Positions 43,694-53,151 are shown, counted from the stretch's first letter. The stretch: DNA of 64,000 bases from SIG672 sp045605765 (GCA_045605765.1 JAZUQQ010000004.1:1-64000); one strand, 5' to 3'. Translations and numbers: made by a program. The notes: generated by a model from the letters alone, not told the origin.

Positions 43694-43972
43694 TTACTGT
43701 TCTGCTCTTCTTGCGGCAAAGCACTCGCTGCAATATACGGGTCTGTCACTCGTGGGTTGGAAGGGTATCTTAGCTACCTTTCCGCAATCTGCGCAAACTG
43801 CTTCGAACATTTCTCGCTGGGGCTTTGCTGCGTTCTTTCTTGCGTCGCGGCAAGCCTTACATCTCTGAGGCTGATTCTTAAAGCCTTTCTCCGCATAGAA
43901 TTCCTGCTCGCCTGCGGTGAACACGAAATCTGCTCCGCATTCTGCGCATTTAAGTGTGATGTCCTGGTACAT
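43694..43972 (-). CDS. Double CxxC zinc-ribbon small protein
   Basis: 92 residues with four CxxC motifs in two ribbons: CAEC and CKAC in the first half, CADC and CSEC in the second, the pattern of the CxxC-x17-CxxC zinc-ribbon family common in Clostridia. Function unknown; RNA- or DNA-binding is possible. RBS AGGTAAAAGG. It has a leader of about 95 bases with two small hairpins. Confidence 0.85.
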   Translation of the reverse strand: MYQDITLKCAECGADFVFTAGEQEFYAEKGFKNQPQRCKACRDARKNAAKPQREMFEAVCADCGKVAKIPFQPTSDRPVYCSECFAARRAEQ

Positions 43973-43999
43973 TCCTTTTACCTCGCTTTAAATATATAA

Positions 44000-44084
44000 T
44001 TGGGTTTCCCCGGCGGCGTTAGCCGTCATTTACATTGTGTTTGGTGATGTCCCTTAATTTGGACACCCATATAGAATTATAACA
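44000..44084 (-). promoter_or_regulatory. Extended -10 promoter and structured leader of the zinc-ribbon gene
   Basis: TGTTATAAT at 44084-44076 is an extended -10. Downstream on the minus strand the leader can form CGGC-TAAC-GCCG and GGG-GAAA-CCC (GNRA loop) hairpins. It matches no riboswitch class I know. Confidence 0.45.
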
Positions 44085-44105
44085 GTCACATGCCATATTG
44101 AATCA

Positions 44106-44642
44106 TCAAATGAGCTTTTTTAGCTTACTTTTAATTCTATACAGGGCGTTGTCAACCGATTTTTCGCTTTTTTTCAGAGCTAACCCAATTTCACGATAGG
44201 AATGTCCGTTCAAATAAAGAAGCAGAACAGTTCTTTCGTAAGATGATAGCCGTGATAGCATTTCCTCGTTTTCTTCGAGTTTTTCGCGCGAAGCCCTTTT
44301 ACTTACCTCACGCATTTGTTTTTCCGAAACTGCATCATATGATGCAGTTTTTTTACCCGATTTCTTTTCTTTTCGCTTTATGGAAATCAACCGATTTCTT
44401 ATACAGATCTTAGCGTAAAGCCCGAAGGTCACTTTTTCCTGCGACATATCAAAGCTGACAGCGGCATCGTAAAGTGCCATTGTCGCATCCTGTAACAAGT
44501 CGTCATAATCGGAATGATCGTTTCCGAACAGCCTTAATATCTGCGATCTCATAAGCGGGGCGAAATCTTCGCAAAGATCGGAAAAAGACGGGTCGCTACC
44601 CTCTTTAACTCCGATCAAGAGTCTGGTGAGTTTTTCTTCCAA
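44106..44642 (-). CDS. Sigma-70 family factor, SigH-like
   Basis: 178 residues. Region 2: DYDDLLQDATMALYDAAVSF and VTFGLYAKICIRNRLISI (core and -10 binding). A basic linker follows. Region 4: LSRLSSYERTVLLLYLNGHS and YREIGLALKKSEKSVDNALY helix-turn-helix for the -35 box. Length and layout fit the Spo0H/SigH-like group. No anti-sigma factor is adjacent. A near-perfect promoter precedes it. Confidence 0.85.
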   Translation of the reverse strand: MEEKLTRLLIGVKEGSDPSFSDLCEDFAPLMRSQILRLFGNDHSDYDDLLQDATMALYDAAVSFDMSQEKVTFGLYAKICIRNRLISIKRKEKKSGKKTASYDAVSEKQMREVSKRASREKLEENEEMLSRLSSYERTVLLLYLNGHSYREIGLALKKSEKSVDNALYRIKSKLKKLI

Positions 44643-44732
44643 ATTAAAAAACCTCCGACGAGTTTGCGAGATATCTACCGTTTCTCTATAAGCGTGTCTA
44701 TCTCAAAGCGCAAAATCACACACACACCTTGT

Positions 44733-44761
44733 ATTATATCAAGTGTTTAATATTTTGTCAA
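44733..44761 (-). promoter_or_regulatory. Consensus promoter of the sigma factor gene
   Basis: TTGACA (44761-44756), 17 bases, TATAAT (44738-44733): exact sigma-A consensus, 91 bases before the ATG. Confidence 0.85.
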
Positions 44762-44838
44762 TACATTTTTAATATTTATTTTACTGTTTTTTATCTTTTT
44801 GTAGATTTCAACAATAAGCAAGGGATGTTTTTTGTGCA

Positions 44839-45387
44839 TTAGTCATTAAGAAGATAATCTATTTCCCCCGTAAGCAATGCAAGAACCCCTCTATATATAA
44901 CTTCGGGACGATCGTCGAAGGTATGACGCATAAGTTCAAGCTGGTTTGCGTTATCTGCGACTATCTTGATTTCAAGGGAAAGTTGTCTTTCATCTATTAT
45001 CTGACAACAAAGATCGTATTTACCGTCAGATCTTATAGAAAAACCTGTTTTTATTTCGGAGCCTCTCTCCTTGAAAGATATAAAGCGAAGCGCACTTTTA
45101 AGGCTTCTGGTCCTTATAAAACCAAGTATCTCTCCTTGAAGACTCTCTGCAATATGTTTTCCTTGATCCGTGATGACATACAGAAGCTTGCCGTCGTCAC
45201 TATATTCTCTTATGTTTCCTCCATCCAGCAGATCGGCAAAACACTCGGCAAAATCTATTCCTCCGACCACGCCGTCCTGCATTACTATCGCGTTGATATC
45301 TTCAAATTCAAGCGGTCTATTCAGATTATGTAGCAAATACAGAATAAATATTTTAATATCGTCTTTTTTTTTCAGTGGCGCGACCAT
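44839..45387 (-). CDS. DUF4364 protein (winged-helix-like)
   Basis: 182 residues from ATG 45387 (CGGAGGAACATAAA directly upstream; the frame runs to 45450 through the terminator, so that start is rejected). The N-terminal half KKDDIKIFILYLLHNLNRPL and LLDGGNIREYSDDGKLLYVI looks like a winged helix as in DUF4364. The C-terminal domain is alpha/beta. Common in Clostridia; a transcription role is inferred only from the fold. Confidence 0.82.
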   Translation of the reverse strand: MVAPLKKKDDIKIFILYLLHNLNRPLEFEDINAIVMQDGVVGGIDFAECFADLLDGGNIREYSDDGKLLYVITDQGKHIAESLQGEILGFIRTRSLKSALRFISFKERGSEIKTGFSIRSDGKYDLCCQIIDERQLSLEIKIVADNANQLELMRHTFDDRPEVIYRGVLALLTGEIDYLLND

Positions 45388-45425
45388 TATTTTATGTTCC
45401 TCCGTTTTATTTTTTAGAATACGGG

Positions 45426-45461
45426 AAAATAATCGGGTGAGAGCTCTCACCCGATTATTTT
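45426..45461. terminator. Terminator after the peptide-binding lipoprotein gene
   Basis: Perfect palindrome of 17-bp arms with a 2-base centre (45426-45461), T-rich on exit. It ends the minus-strand gene upstream and lies before the DUF4364 start. Confidence 0.85.
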
Positions 45462-45470
45462 AGCCTTATT

Positions 45471-47267
45471 TTATTCTTCATCTTCCACATGAGTAGGCTT
45501 ATAGTTCTTGTCCTTTACCTTAGTCCATATAAGCAATCCGTTTGCGGTATTATCAAGCTTCTTGATATTATCGTTAACTACGTACGCCGTCTTGCCGAAA
45601 TAGAGCGGCATCACTACGCAGTCATCTCTTACAAGAATTTCTTCTGCCTTATGGAGATTTTCTGCCTTCTGACCGGATGTTCCTGCCGCGTGTGCAGCAT
45701 CTATAAGCTTATCGTACTCAGCGTTTGAATATCCACTGGTATGAGGCACATAGGGCCACTCCTCGGAGGTTACCGAGAAATCATATGCGCCGCCCGAATA
45801 CTTAGGCGAGAACTGTGCGAGTATCGCGAACGCATCGGTAGAAAGCATATTGTAATTTACTGCGATAACATCGAATTCGCCGGAGTTATAAAGCGCAGCC
45901 AACTCATCTCTGCAAGCACCGGGATAGATTGTTTCTTTGGCCCAAAATCTATTTTCGTTTTCATCGGTCTTAAGAATGTCCTCGGTATAGTCGTATGTCT
46001 TAAAGGAATAAGTCTTATAGTTTGCGTTAAGTCCAAGCTCGTTCCATATGTCCACACAGAACTCGGCAACAGCGATATCAACAGGATCATCTGCTACGGC
46101 TAGAGTGAAGGACTTGCCTCTCGCTCCCGCATCGCTTATAAGCTTTTTAGCCTCGTCAAACCTTGCCGATGTAGATATGACACCTTTATGGAAGGAAGTT
46201 CCCTTCTTGGTGTCGTAAACCATATCGGATACAAGCGAATCAGCGGCGTCGGCATAAACCACGAGCTCTGCTATCGCCGTCCTGTCAATGGCTATCGAAA
46301 GCGCCTTTCTTACGTTAACATCGGAGAGAAGCTCATCTGTCGTATTGAATAGATAGGAGTAGGTGAACATATTGTCTATGAGTTCAACTTCCTTGAGCAT
46401 ATTTTTACGTTCCTCAAGCGGAATTCTCGATGTAAAAGCATATTCACCACTCTTGTATTTTTCATAAGCGGTCTCAGCATCAACACCGTACACACAAAGT
46501 CTGAACGGAGTTACTTGTTTTGAAATTCTCGTTTCCGAGTCGGGAGATCTTCTGTAATACTGGTTACGTTCGAGGATAATGATAGGCTCTTCTTCGGAAC
46601 CGTTATTCTCTATATCAAATTCCTTGACGTAGAAAGCACCATTTGCAACGAGTACAGATGCAAGCGATCCCCAGCTATCGTCTTTTACGCTTCTTACAAT
46701 GTCCTTACGGAGAGGATAAAGCGCTACACTTGCAAGATTTGCAATAAAGGTTTCAGAATCAACGCCTTTTTCAAGCTCGATTGTGATTTCGTTGTTTCCT
46801 GACGAATAGAATCCGATGTCATCTCTGCTTGTGTTACCGTTTTTAACATTAACTGCATTCTTTACGGAAAAAAGGAGCGATGCCGCTTCGCATTTAAACT
46901 CAGGATCCATTATACGGTTCCAAGCATAAACAAAATCCGCCGCGTCAACGATCACACCGTCACTCCAATAAGACTCTTTAAGAGTTATAACGATAGTTTC
47001 AGAGCCGTCGCTCTCTTCCTTGATCTTATAATCGTCGCAAAGAGCCTTCTTTATTTTGCCCTTTTCGTTCATAGTAAAAAGACCCTCGTAGGTAAGAGAA
47101 AGAAGTTGTGCCGCACCCGCATCGTTATACGCCAAAGCAGGGTCGAAGCTATAAGTCTCATCCATATAAATATTTATAGTTGGTCCCTCGTCGTCCTTAT
47201 TTGCACAACTGACAAGTGCCGTAATTAAAGTAGCGAGACAAAGAAGTATCGCAAAAAATCTTTTCAA
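45471..47267 (-). CDS. Oligopeptide-binding lipoprotein (SBP family 5), orphan
   Basis: 598 residues. Lipoprotein signal peptide with lipobox VSCA, then a family 5 solute-binding protein: LTYEGLFTMNEKGKIKKAL, YKIKEESDGSETIVITLKES, YWSDGVIVDAADFVYAWNRI, a domain of Dpp/Opp type, and NVRKALSIAIDRTAIAELV. It binds peptides outside the cell for an ABC importer; no Opp permease or ATPase genes are in the window. Own promoter and terminator. Confidence 0.93.
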   Translation of the reverse strand: MKRFFAILLCLATLITALVSCANKDDEGPTINIYMDETYSFDPALAYNDAGAAQLLSLTYEGLFTMNEKGKIKKALCDDYKIKEESDGSETIVITLKESYWSDGVIVDAADFVYAWNRIMDPEFKCEAASLLFSVKNAVNVKNGNTSRDDIGFYSSGNNEITIELEKGVDSETFIANLASVALYPLRKDIVRSVKDDSWGSLASVLVANGAFYVKEFDIENNGSEEEPIIILERNQYYRRSPDSETRISKQVTPFRLCVYGVDAETAYEKYKSGEYAFTSRIPLEERKNMLKEVELIDNMFTYSYLFNTTDELLSDVNVRKALSIAIDRTAIAELVVYADAADSLVSDMVYDTKKGTSFHKGVISTSARFDEAKKLISDAGARGKSFTLAVADDPVDIAVAEFCVDIWNELGLNANYKTYSFKTYDYTEDILKTDENENRFWAKETIYPGACRDELAALYNSGEFDVIAVNYNMLSTDAFAILAQFSPKYSGGAYDFSVTSEEWPYVPHTSGYSNAEYDKLIDAAHAAGTSGQKAENLHKAEEILVRDDCVVMPLYFGKTAYVVNDNIKKLDNTANGLLIWTKVKDKNYKPTHVEDEE

Positions 47268-47352
47268 AGTATGTGCCTCCTAATCTGTGCCGATATCCCG
47301 CGTTTCTTTTTTTGAAAATTGAAACACTGACGGACAATAATATTTCTCATAC

Positions 47353-47381
47353 ATTATAACATCTAAAAGCGAATTTATCAA
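47353..47381 (-). promoter_or_regulatory. Promoter of the peptide-binding lipoprotein gene
   Basis: TTGATA (47381-47376), 17 bases, TATAAT (47358-47353) with TGT before it. The rest of the 47268-47571 gap holds the gpr leader; no other feature seen. Confidence 0.75.
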
Positions 47382-47571
47382 GTAGGTAAATTAAACTTAT
47401 TTTTTTCTTTAATCAATTTGGACATTTGCACAATTTTCGCGCTTTGTTTTCGTGAATTTTGACAACGCAAAACGATTTTCATTGATCCTTTTTACAAAAA
47501 TTCGTGTTAATCGCGCAGAATCGGGCATCATAAGAGGGCAAACACTTTAAAGCCAAGAAAGGTATTTACAA

Positions 47572-48474
47572 ATGAAAACACGTGCTCAAAAATATATCCG
47601 CACCGACCTTGCCGCCGAGGGCAATCCGATGCCAGATTCTTCTCTTCGAGGAGTGAACTACGAGGAGGAGAATATAAGCTCATTCACAGTGGCTCGGCTT
47701 CATATAAAAAACGAAAACGGCGCAAAGGAAATTGGCAAACCGATAGGTCATTATGTTACAGTCAGCTTCAACGAACGCGAAAGCTCGGACAACGAAAATA
47801 CCGACAAGCTAATATGCGTAGTATCCAACGAAATAAAGAGACTTGCCAAAAGTATGTGTCCCTCGGGTATAGTGTCTTTGCTCATAGCAGGTCTTGGAAA
47901 CCGAAAGATAACCTCCGACTCGCTCGGTCCCGTATGTGCTGATAATGTGAACGTTACACGACATTTAAATTATCAAGGTAGCGAAAAAAAATATTTCCCC
48001 GAAATATCTGCCATATCGCCGGGAGTCCTCGCACAAACGGGAATTGAGACGGTAGAACTGATAAGGGGTGCTGCCGAAAACTGCCGCCCATCTCTCGTTA
48101 TAGCGATCGACGCGCTTGCCTCACGATCAGTAGGAAGACTCGCATCAACCGTTCAGCTTTCAGATACGGGAATCGCGCCCGGATCGGGTATAGGTAATCA
48201 TCGAAAGAAAATAAACTCGGAAACTATCGGATTTCCCGTAATGGCGATCGGCGTGCCGACGGTTGTCGATAGCGCAACCCTCGTTCTCGATGCGTTGGAG
48301 CGTGCGGGGATAGAGGATTACCCCGATACGCTTATTCCAATACTTGAAGAAGGAAGCAATTTTTTTGTAACTCTTAAAGACAGTGACCTCGCTGTAAGTG
48401 AGCTTTCACGGATCATTTACGAGGCGCTAAACCTGTTTTTCTTCTCGCTGGGTAATGATAATGAAAATCTGTAA
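47572..48474 (+). CDS. gpr: GPR endopeptidase (spore germination protease)
   Basis: 300 residues. GPR (family A25) degrades the small acid-soluble DNA-binding proteins when spores germinate. The N-terminal TDLAAEG propeptide region, IAGLGNRKITSDSLGPVCAD followed by NVTRHL, IDALASRSVGRLASTVQLSD and GSGIGNHRKKINSETIG are all family blocks. This gene shows the organism can sporulate. A CATCATA at 47526 with GTTAA 15 bases before it is a weak sigma-F/G-like match. RBS AAGAAAGG. Confidence 0.94.
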   Translation: MKTRAQKYIRTDLAAEGNPMPDSSLRGVNYEEENISSFTVARLHIKNENGAKEIGKPIGHYVTVSFNERESSDNENTDKLICVVSNEIKRLAKSMCPSGIVSLLIAGLGNRKITSDSLGPVCADNVNVTRHLNYQGSEKKYFPEISAISPGVLAQTGIETVELIRGAAENCRPSLVIAIDALASRSVGRLASTVQLSDTGIAPGSGIGNHRKKINSETIGFPVMAIGVPTVVDSATLVLDALERAGIEDYPDTLIPILEEGSNFFVTLKDSDLAVSELSRIIYEALNLFFFSLGNDNENL

Positions 48475-48511
48475 TATAATATAACAGACATATCATCGTG
48501 CGGAGGTAAAT

Positions 48512-48733
48512 ATGCGACAAACAAAATCAAGCACATCGACGGGTATCAACGGCGAAAGCAGACTTCGGCTCGGCATCTGTGCGCTCGGAGCAATACTTAC
48601 AGTGTGCCTCACTGCGTTACTTTTTGAATTTTTATTTTCACTCGAAGCCACACAAAGCTTTTTCGCCGAAAGCGCTTTTATGATAAGTGAAGCTCCGAAA
48701 ACTCCGAGTTCTTTTGTTAATGAGATAAACTAG
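48512..48733 (+). CDS. Small single-span membrane protein after gpr
   Basis: 73 residues. Basic Ser/Thr-rich N-terminus, one membrane helix near 22-46 (LGICALGAILTVCLTALLFE), then a short outer tail. RBS CGGAGG before ATG. It follows gpr by 37 bases and shares its terminator. spoIIP often follows gpr in spore-formers; this is far too short to be SpoIIP. Unknown family; a forespore membrane role is a guess from context. Confidence 0.65.
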   Translation: MRQTKSSTSTGINGESRLRLGICALGAILTVCLTALLFEFLFSLEATQSFFAESAFMISEAPKTPSSFVNEIN

Positions 48734-48768
48734 AAACCGTTCGCGTAAAAATGCGAACGGTTTTATTT
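48734..48768. terminator. Bidirectional terminator after the gpr operon
   Basis: 11-bp stem AAACCGTTCGC (48734-48744) with GCGAACGGTTT (48753-48763), loop of 8, T-rich on exit; adjoins the stop codon of the converging gene. Confidence 0.85.
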
Positions 48769-49578
48769 TCACTTGGGAATCTTGAACTCGAATATTCGAT
48801 TAAACACTTCGATATGCGCGGAATATACATCGTCAAAATCGCGACTTACGCCGACGGTCGCTTTTTTTCTTATACAAAGGATAGTATCGTCGGGCAAAAG
48901 ATCAAACGCACTTTTAAAATATTTGCCGAAATCGGTGTCTTTAAGATATACGCTGTGCTCGTCCAAGGCATATTCGGGCGTGTAACCCAGAATGTCTGTC
49001 AGATCCGCAAAAGCATCATTGTCATCAAAAATATCGTAAGTATATTTGTCCATAAGACAGATTATCGCCTCACCGGTCGTAACGAGTGTGGTCACGTTAT
49101 TTAGTGCCGCGCTTCGATCCTGCGTCGTATAAATAAAAACGTATTCGCCCTTTTTGCCGCCCTCGTCAGACTCCTGAGATAGCTCATCATTAAGCCTGTC
49201 CGCCTCGTCTTCGAGCTCCTTTTGCTGCTCGGGCGAAAGAATATACTCATCGTGAGTCAGGACATTTATTTTACCGTCTCCGTTATAATCCTCGTCAATA
49301 ATTTCAGCAAACGCCGACGATATCTTTTCAAGATCGCCACCGTCGAGTTGAACAGGACCCGAATATATGGCCGAAATGTCGTACTCTTCTCTTCCCACGA
49401 TCTGAACGATGAGAACTACCAGAAGCACAGCAAAGAAAAGCGTGATTATAGTATGCCACTTATAGTGATACCAAAAATTTTCTATCCACTTAACAAAGGA
49501 CGTCGGGCGCTTTATTTCATTAGGGTCAACATACGGCTGATCTTCATTATTTTTTTCTATATTTTCTATGTTTTCCAT
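48769..49578 (-). CDS. Hypothetical single-span membrane protein
   Basis: 269 residues. Acidic N-terminal cytoplasmic part, one membrane helix near 40-62 (WHTIITLFFAVLLVVLIV), then about 200 outer residues with an EF-hand/dockerin-like loop DYNGDGKINV and a helical linker LSPEQQKELEDEADRLNDEL. No catalytic motif seen. Monocistronic, RBS AAAGGCAGG. Unknown function. Confidence 0.75.
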   Translation of the reverse strand: MENIENIEKNNEDQPYVDPNEIKRPTSFVKWIENFWYHYKWHTIITLFFAVLLVVLIVQIVGREEYDISAIYSGPVQLDGGDLEKISSAFAEIIDEDYNGDGKINVLTHDEYILSPEQQKELEDEADRLNDELSQESDEGGKKGEYVFIYTTQDRSAALNNVTTLVTTGEAIICLMDKYTYDIFDDNDAFADLTDILGYTPEYALDEHSVYLKDTDFGKYFKSAFDLLPDDTILCIRKKATVGVSRDFDDVYSAHIEVFNRIFEFKIPK

Positions 49579-49668
49579 AGCGCGACCTGCCTTTCACTTG
49601 GTTTTATAGGATCGTAGTATGCCAAAAGGTGTTTTAATAATATTTCAATTGATTTGACTTAATTTAAC

Positions 49669-49698
49669 AACCCAAGATATCTACTGATATCTTGGGTT
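49669..49698 (-). terminator. Hairpin after lysS
   Basis: 13-bp stem AACCCAAGATATC (49669-49681) with its complement (49686-49698), TACT loop. The T tract after it is weak (GTTAAATT). Confidence 0.55.
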
Positions 49699-49709
49699 AT
49701 TGTAACTTA

Positions 49710-51215
49710 TCAGTCGATTGGTTTCATAGTGGGGAATAGAAGAACATCCCTTATCGAAGCCGAGTCGGTGAGGAGCATTACGAGTCTGTCGACACCGAAA
49801 CCGAGACCGCCTGTGGGCGGGAGTCCGTATTCAAGTGCAGTGATATAGTCATAATCGACCTGTGCCTGACTTTCGGGATTTAGCGCAAGTCTATCTGCGA
49901 CCTGCTTTTCAAAGCGCTGCTTCTGATCGATAGGATCGTTGAGCTCGGAGAACGCATTTCCGAATTCGGTAGCGTTGATAAAATACTCAAAGCGTTCTGT
50001 GAACGCTGGGTCCTCGGGCTTACGCTTTGCAAGCGGGCTATTCTCAACGGGATAGTCGTAAATAAAGGTAGGCTGAATGAGGTTTTCCTCAACGAAGGCA
50101 TCAAAAAACTCAACGAGTATCGCGCCCTTCGTGGGTATTTCAGGAAGCTCCACATGCTTTTCCTTAGCGACAGCAATTGCTTCTTCATCGCTCGAAATAG
50201 CTGCGAAATCAACACCCGAATATTTCTTTACAGCCTCGATCATAGTCATTCTTTCCCAATGACCAAGGTCGATCTCCTTGCCCTGATAGTTTATTTGAAG
50301 CGTGCCGCAAACGTTCATAGTGACCGTCTTCATCATCTCCTCAACGAGGTCCATCATACCGTGAAAATCGGTGTACGCCTGATAAAGCTCGATAGTGGTA
50401 AACTCGGGATTATGCTTGGTATCCATACCCTCATTACGGAAAATACGTCCTACCTCATAAACCTTATTCATACCTCCAACAACGAGTCTTTTTAGATAAA
50501 GCTCGGTCTCGATACGGAGAACCATATCCATATTCAGCGTATTATGGTGAGTATAGAAGGGGCGGGCGGACGCGCCGATCTCAAAGGGTGTGAGAATAGG
50601 TGTATCAACCTCAAGAAATCCCTTATTATCGAGGAAATTACGAAGCTCACGCATGATCTGACTACGCTTCACAAAGGTGTCCTTTACCTCGGGATTTACG
50701 ATAAGGTCAACGTAACGCTGACGATATCTCGTATCTCTGTCGGTAAGACCGTGAAACTTCTCGGGAAGGGGGAGAAGAGATTTTGCAAGAAGGGTGATCT
50801 TCTCTGCGTGTATTGATATCTCGCCCGTTTTGGTTGTGAAAACGAAGCCTTCAACACCGATAATATCTCCTATATCCCACTTTTTGAACTCGGCGTATTC
50901 GTTTTCTCCGACATCATCGCGGCGAAAATATACCTGAATAGTTCCATATCCGTCGTCAATATGTCCAAACGAAGCCTTGCCCATAATACGGCGGCTCATA
51001 AGTCTGCCTGCGATCGAGACCTTCATATCGGTCTCATCGACAAATTCGTCCTTTATCTGCGTACTTGAAGCAGTTACATCATATTTGGTAATAGCGAAGG
51101 GATCCTTACCTGCGCTTTGAAGCTCGGTAAGCTTATCTCTTCTTATTTGAAGTATTTCGCTAAGGTTTTCCTCAGTCTGCACATTCTTCACGTTTTCGTT
51201 TCTATTATCTTCCAT
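49710..51215 (-). CDS. lysS: Lysyl-tRNA synthetase, class II
   Basis: 501 residues. N-terminal OB domain (VSIAGRLMSRRIMGKASFGH), motif 2 VYEVGRIFRNEGMDTKHNPE followed by FTTIE, motif 3 GLGFGVDRLVMLLT. greA lies 35 bases upstream on the same strand, the usual Clostridia order greA-lysS. No T-box leader. Confidence 0.98.
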   Translation of the reverse strand: MEDNRNENVKNVQTEENLSEILQIRRDKLTELQSAGKDPFAITKYDVTASSTQIKDEFVDETDMKVSIAGRLMSRRIMGKASFGHIDDGYGTIQVYFRRDDVGENEYAEFKKWDIGDIIGVEGFVFTTKTGEISIHAEKITLLAKSLLPLPEKFHGLTDRDTRYRQRYVDLIVNPEVKDTFVKRSQIMRELRNFLDNKGFLEVDTPILTPFEIGASARPFYTHHNTLNMDMVLRIETELYLKRLVVGGMNKVYEVGRIFRNEGMDTKHNPEFTTIELYQAYTDFHGMMDLVEEMMKTVTMNVCGTLQINYQGKEIDLGHWERMTMIEAVKKYSGVDFAAISSDEEAIAVAKEKHVELPEIPTKGAILVEFFDAFVEENLIQPTFIYDYPVENSPLAKRKPEDPAFTERFEYFINATEFGNAFSELNDPIDQKQRFEKQVADRLALNPESQAQVDYDYITALEYGLPPTGGLGFGVDRLVMLLTDSASIRDVLLFPTMKPID

Positions 51216-51250
51216 TTTAAAATGCCTTTCGCTTGTATGTCCTGTGTGTC

Positions 51251-51724
51251 TTACTTGGTAATGCTCATTATTTCGAGAGTAACCTCTCCTGCGGGAGTCT
51301 CAACGGTAACGCTCTCACCGACCTTGTGTCCGAGGAGCGCCCTACCTATGGGCGACATATCGGAGATCTTGTGCTGAAGCGGTGCGGCCTCGGTAGAGCC
51401 GACGATAGTGTATTCAACGTCCATTTTCTTGGTCGCGTTGAAAACGAGGACCTTTGCGCCGATATTTACAGAATCGGTGCTTATCTGATCGTCAGATATA
51501 ACCTTTACGTTTCTCAGCATTTCTTCGAGTTCCTGAATACGTCCCTCGACCTTTGCCTGCTGAGTTTTCGCCTCGTCGTATTCGCTGTTTTCTGAAAGGT
51601 CACCGAAGGAAAGCGCAATTCTGATACTTTCTACGATTTCTTTACGTTTTTCATTTTTAAGATATTCCAGTTCGCTTTGAAGTTTTTCAAGACCTTCTCT
51701 TGTAAGTGTAAGCTGCTGTGCCAT
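51251..51724 (-). CDS. greA: Transcription elongation factor GreA
   Basis: 157 residues. N-terminal coiled-coil with the acidic tip (LSENSEYDEAK carries the D and E that stimulate transcript cleavage) and C-terminal FKBP-like domain ending ISDMSPIGRALLGHKVGE. It rescues backtracked RNA polymerase. RBS TAGGAG. Confidence 0.97.
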   Translation of the reverse strand: MAQQLTLTREGLEKLQSELEYLKNEKRKEIVESIRIALSFGDLSENSEYDEAKTQQAKVEGRIQELEEMLRNVKVISDDQISTDSVNIGAKVLVFNATKKMDVEYTIVGSTEAAPLQHKISDMSPIGRALLGHKVGESVTVETPAGEVTLEIMSITK

Positions 51725-51767
51725 AGTTGTTTTCTCCTAAAATATATAAATTTTATTATAATCTTTG

Positions 51768-53111
51768 TTATTCTACCATTTCACCGTAGAGAACGCCAAA
51801 AGCTTTTTGAAGCTGATCATCCTCCTGCTCGGTTAGGTTAAAGAGGTTTTTGTTTGCGACCTCGTCACTGAGCTTTTGCTCAATATCGGGTTTAAGACCC
51901 ACTCCATCGTAATTCTCGACACCCGGAGCCGTATATTTACTGAACGTAAGCTTCAACGCTCCTCCGTTGGGAAGCATATATGTGCGCTGCATAACGCCTT
52001 TTCCGTATGTGAACGTTCCCACAGTAATATTATCGGTAGAGTACTGGTGGAGCACCGCCGTGAAAAGCTCACCTGCACTTGCAGTATTACCGTTAGTGAG
52101 AATTACGGTTTTGCCTTGATGCTTAAAATCCTTCTTTACGTTTGAACTGTAATCGTCGAGACAATAGAGGGCTCTGCTACTCTTTTGGACGGATATCTTT
52201 CCGCTTTTGTCCGAAACCTCAATAAGCGGAACATCGTCTCCCAAAAGGAAGGAAAGCACTCCCATGACGCTGTCAAGCTGACCGCCCGGATTATCTCTCA
52301 CGTCAAAGATAAAGCTTTGGGCGCTGTCATCTGCAAGTTCAATGTACGCCTTTGCAAATTGCTCGGTCGTCGTTCCGTCAAATTGAAGTATTCTGATATA
52401 TCCTGTTTTTCCATCGGAAAGCATTTTTGAAACTACCGAAACGGTAGTGAATTCATCGCGTTTTGCCGTTAGGATCTTCTCTTCTCCATTCCTGAGCACG
52501 GTAAGAGCAACCTCGCTTCCGACCTCGCCCTTTATTTTGCTCACGGCGTTGTCGTAACCGATATCTGATATTCTTTCATTACCCACTGCAACTATAAGGT
52601 CGCCTGCCTGTATTCCTGCCTTTTCAGCAGGAGAATTGTTGTGAACGAAAAGCACGTTTATCGCTTTTATATCATCGAGGTAATTAACAAGAACGCCAAT
52701 ACCGACGCCTTCTCCCTGCAACTCACTTATATAATCATCGTATTCATCTTTGTTCCAATAATATGCGTATAGGTCGTCGGTCTGTGCAATATATGCTTCT
52801 ATCAGAGCATCAAGTACCTCATCGTCGCCGAGCTCGGAAAGGTCACCCATATAATACTGTTCAAAAAGCTGTTTTACATATTCAAGAGTATAATAAGTGT
52901 CACCTGAAACAGCAGAAACAAGATCGTTATAATCTTCCTTATATTTACGGTCAAGTAAAGCAAAGGTTACCATAAATGTTACGAGAACAGCAAGAAGTAC
53001 CGCGGTGATCGCTACAAATATGCTGATCGTTTTAGGAGGCTTAACGTTTTTGAAATTTACCGACTTTATCGAACCATCCACAGCACTGGGATTCACATTG
53101 TTATTTTCCAT
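51768..53111 (-). CDS. C-terminal processing peptidase, S41 family (CtpA-like)
   Basis: 447 residues. N-terminal membrane anchor near 30-52, PDZ domain about 135-230 (GVGIGVLVNY, NSPAEKAGIQAGDLIVAVGN), then the S41 fold: FDVRDNPGGQLDSV, NGNTASAGELFTA with the catalytic Ser, and TFTYGKGVMQR with the catalytic Lys. It sits outside the membrane. Genes for M23, FtsX and FtsE precede it, the usual wall-hydrolase control neighbourhood, and it may process that partner. Confidence 0.95.
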   Translation of the reverse strand: MENNNVNPSAVDGSIKSVNFKNVKPPKTISIFVAITAVLLAVLVTFMVTFALLDRKYKEDYNDLVSAVSGDTYYTLEYVKQLFEQYYMGDLSELGDDEVLDALIEAYIAQTDDLYAYYWNKDEYDDYISELQGEGVGIGVLVNYLDDIKAINVLFVHNNSPAEKAGIQAGDLIVAVGNERISDIGYDNAVSKIKGEVGSEVALTVLRNGEEKILTAKRDEFTTVSVVSKMLSDGKTGYIRILQFDGTTTEQFAKAYIELADDSAQSFIFDVRDNPGGQLDSVMGVLSFLLGDDVPLIEVSDKSGKISVQKSSRALYCLDDYSSNVKKDFKHQGKTVILTNGNTASAGELFTAVLHQYSTDNITVGTFTYGKGVMQRTYMLPNGGALKLTFSKYTAPGVENYDGVGLKPDIEQKLSDEVANKNLFNLTEQEDDQLQKAFGVLYGEMVE

Positions 53112-53151
53112 TTAGATTTTCTCCATAAAGATAGCAAAATACACGCAAATA

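Noticed and set aside
47500..47533. Sigma-G promoter of gpr
   Set aside because: CATCATA is acceptable but the -35 is poor and the spacing short, so it is only mentioned in the gpr entry.
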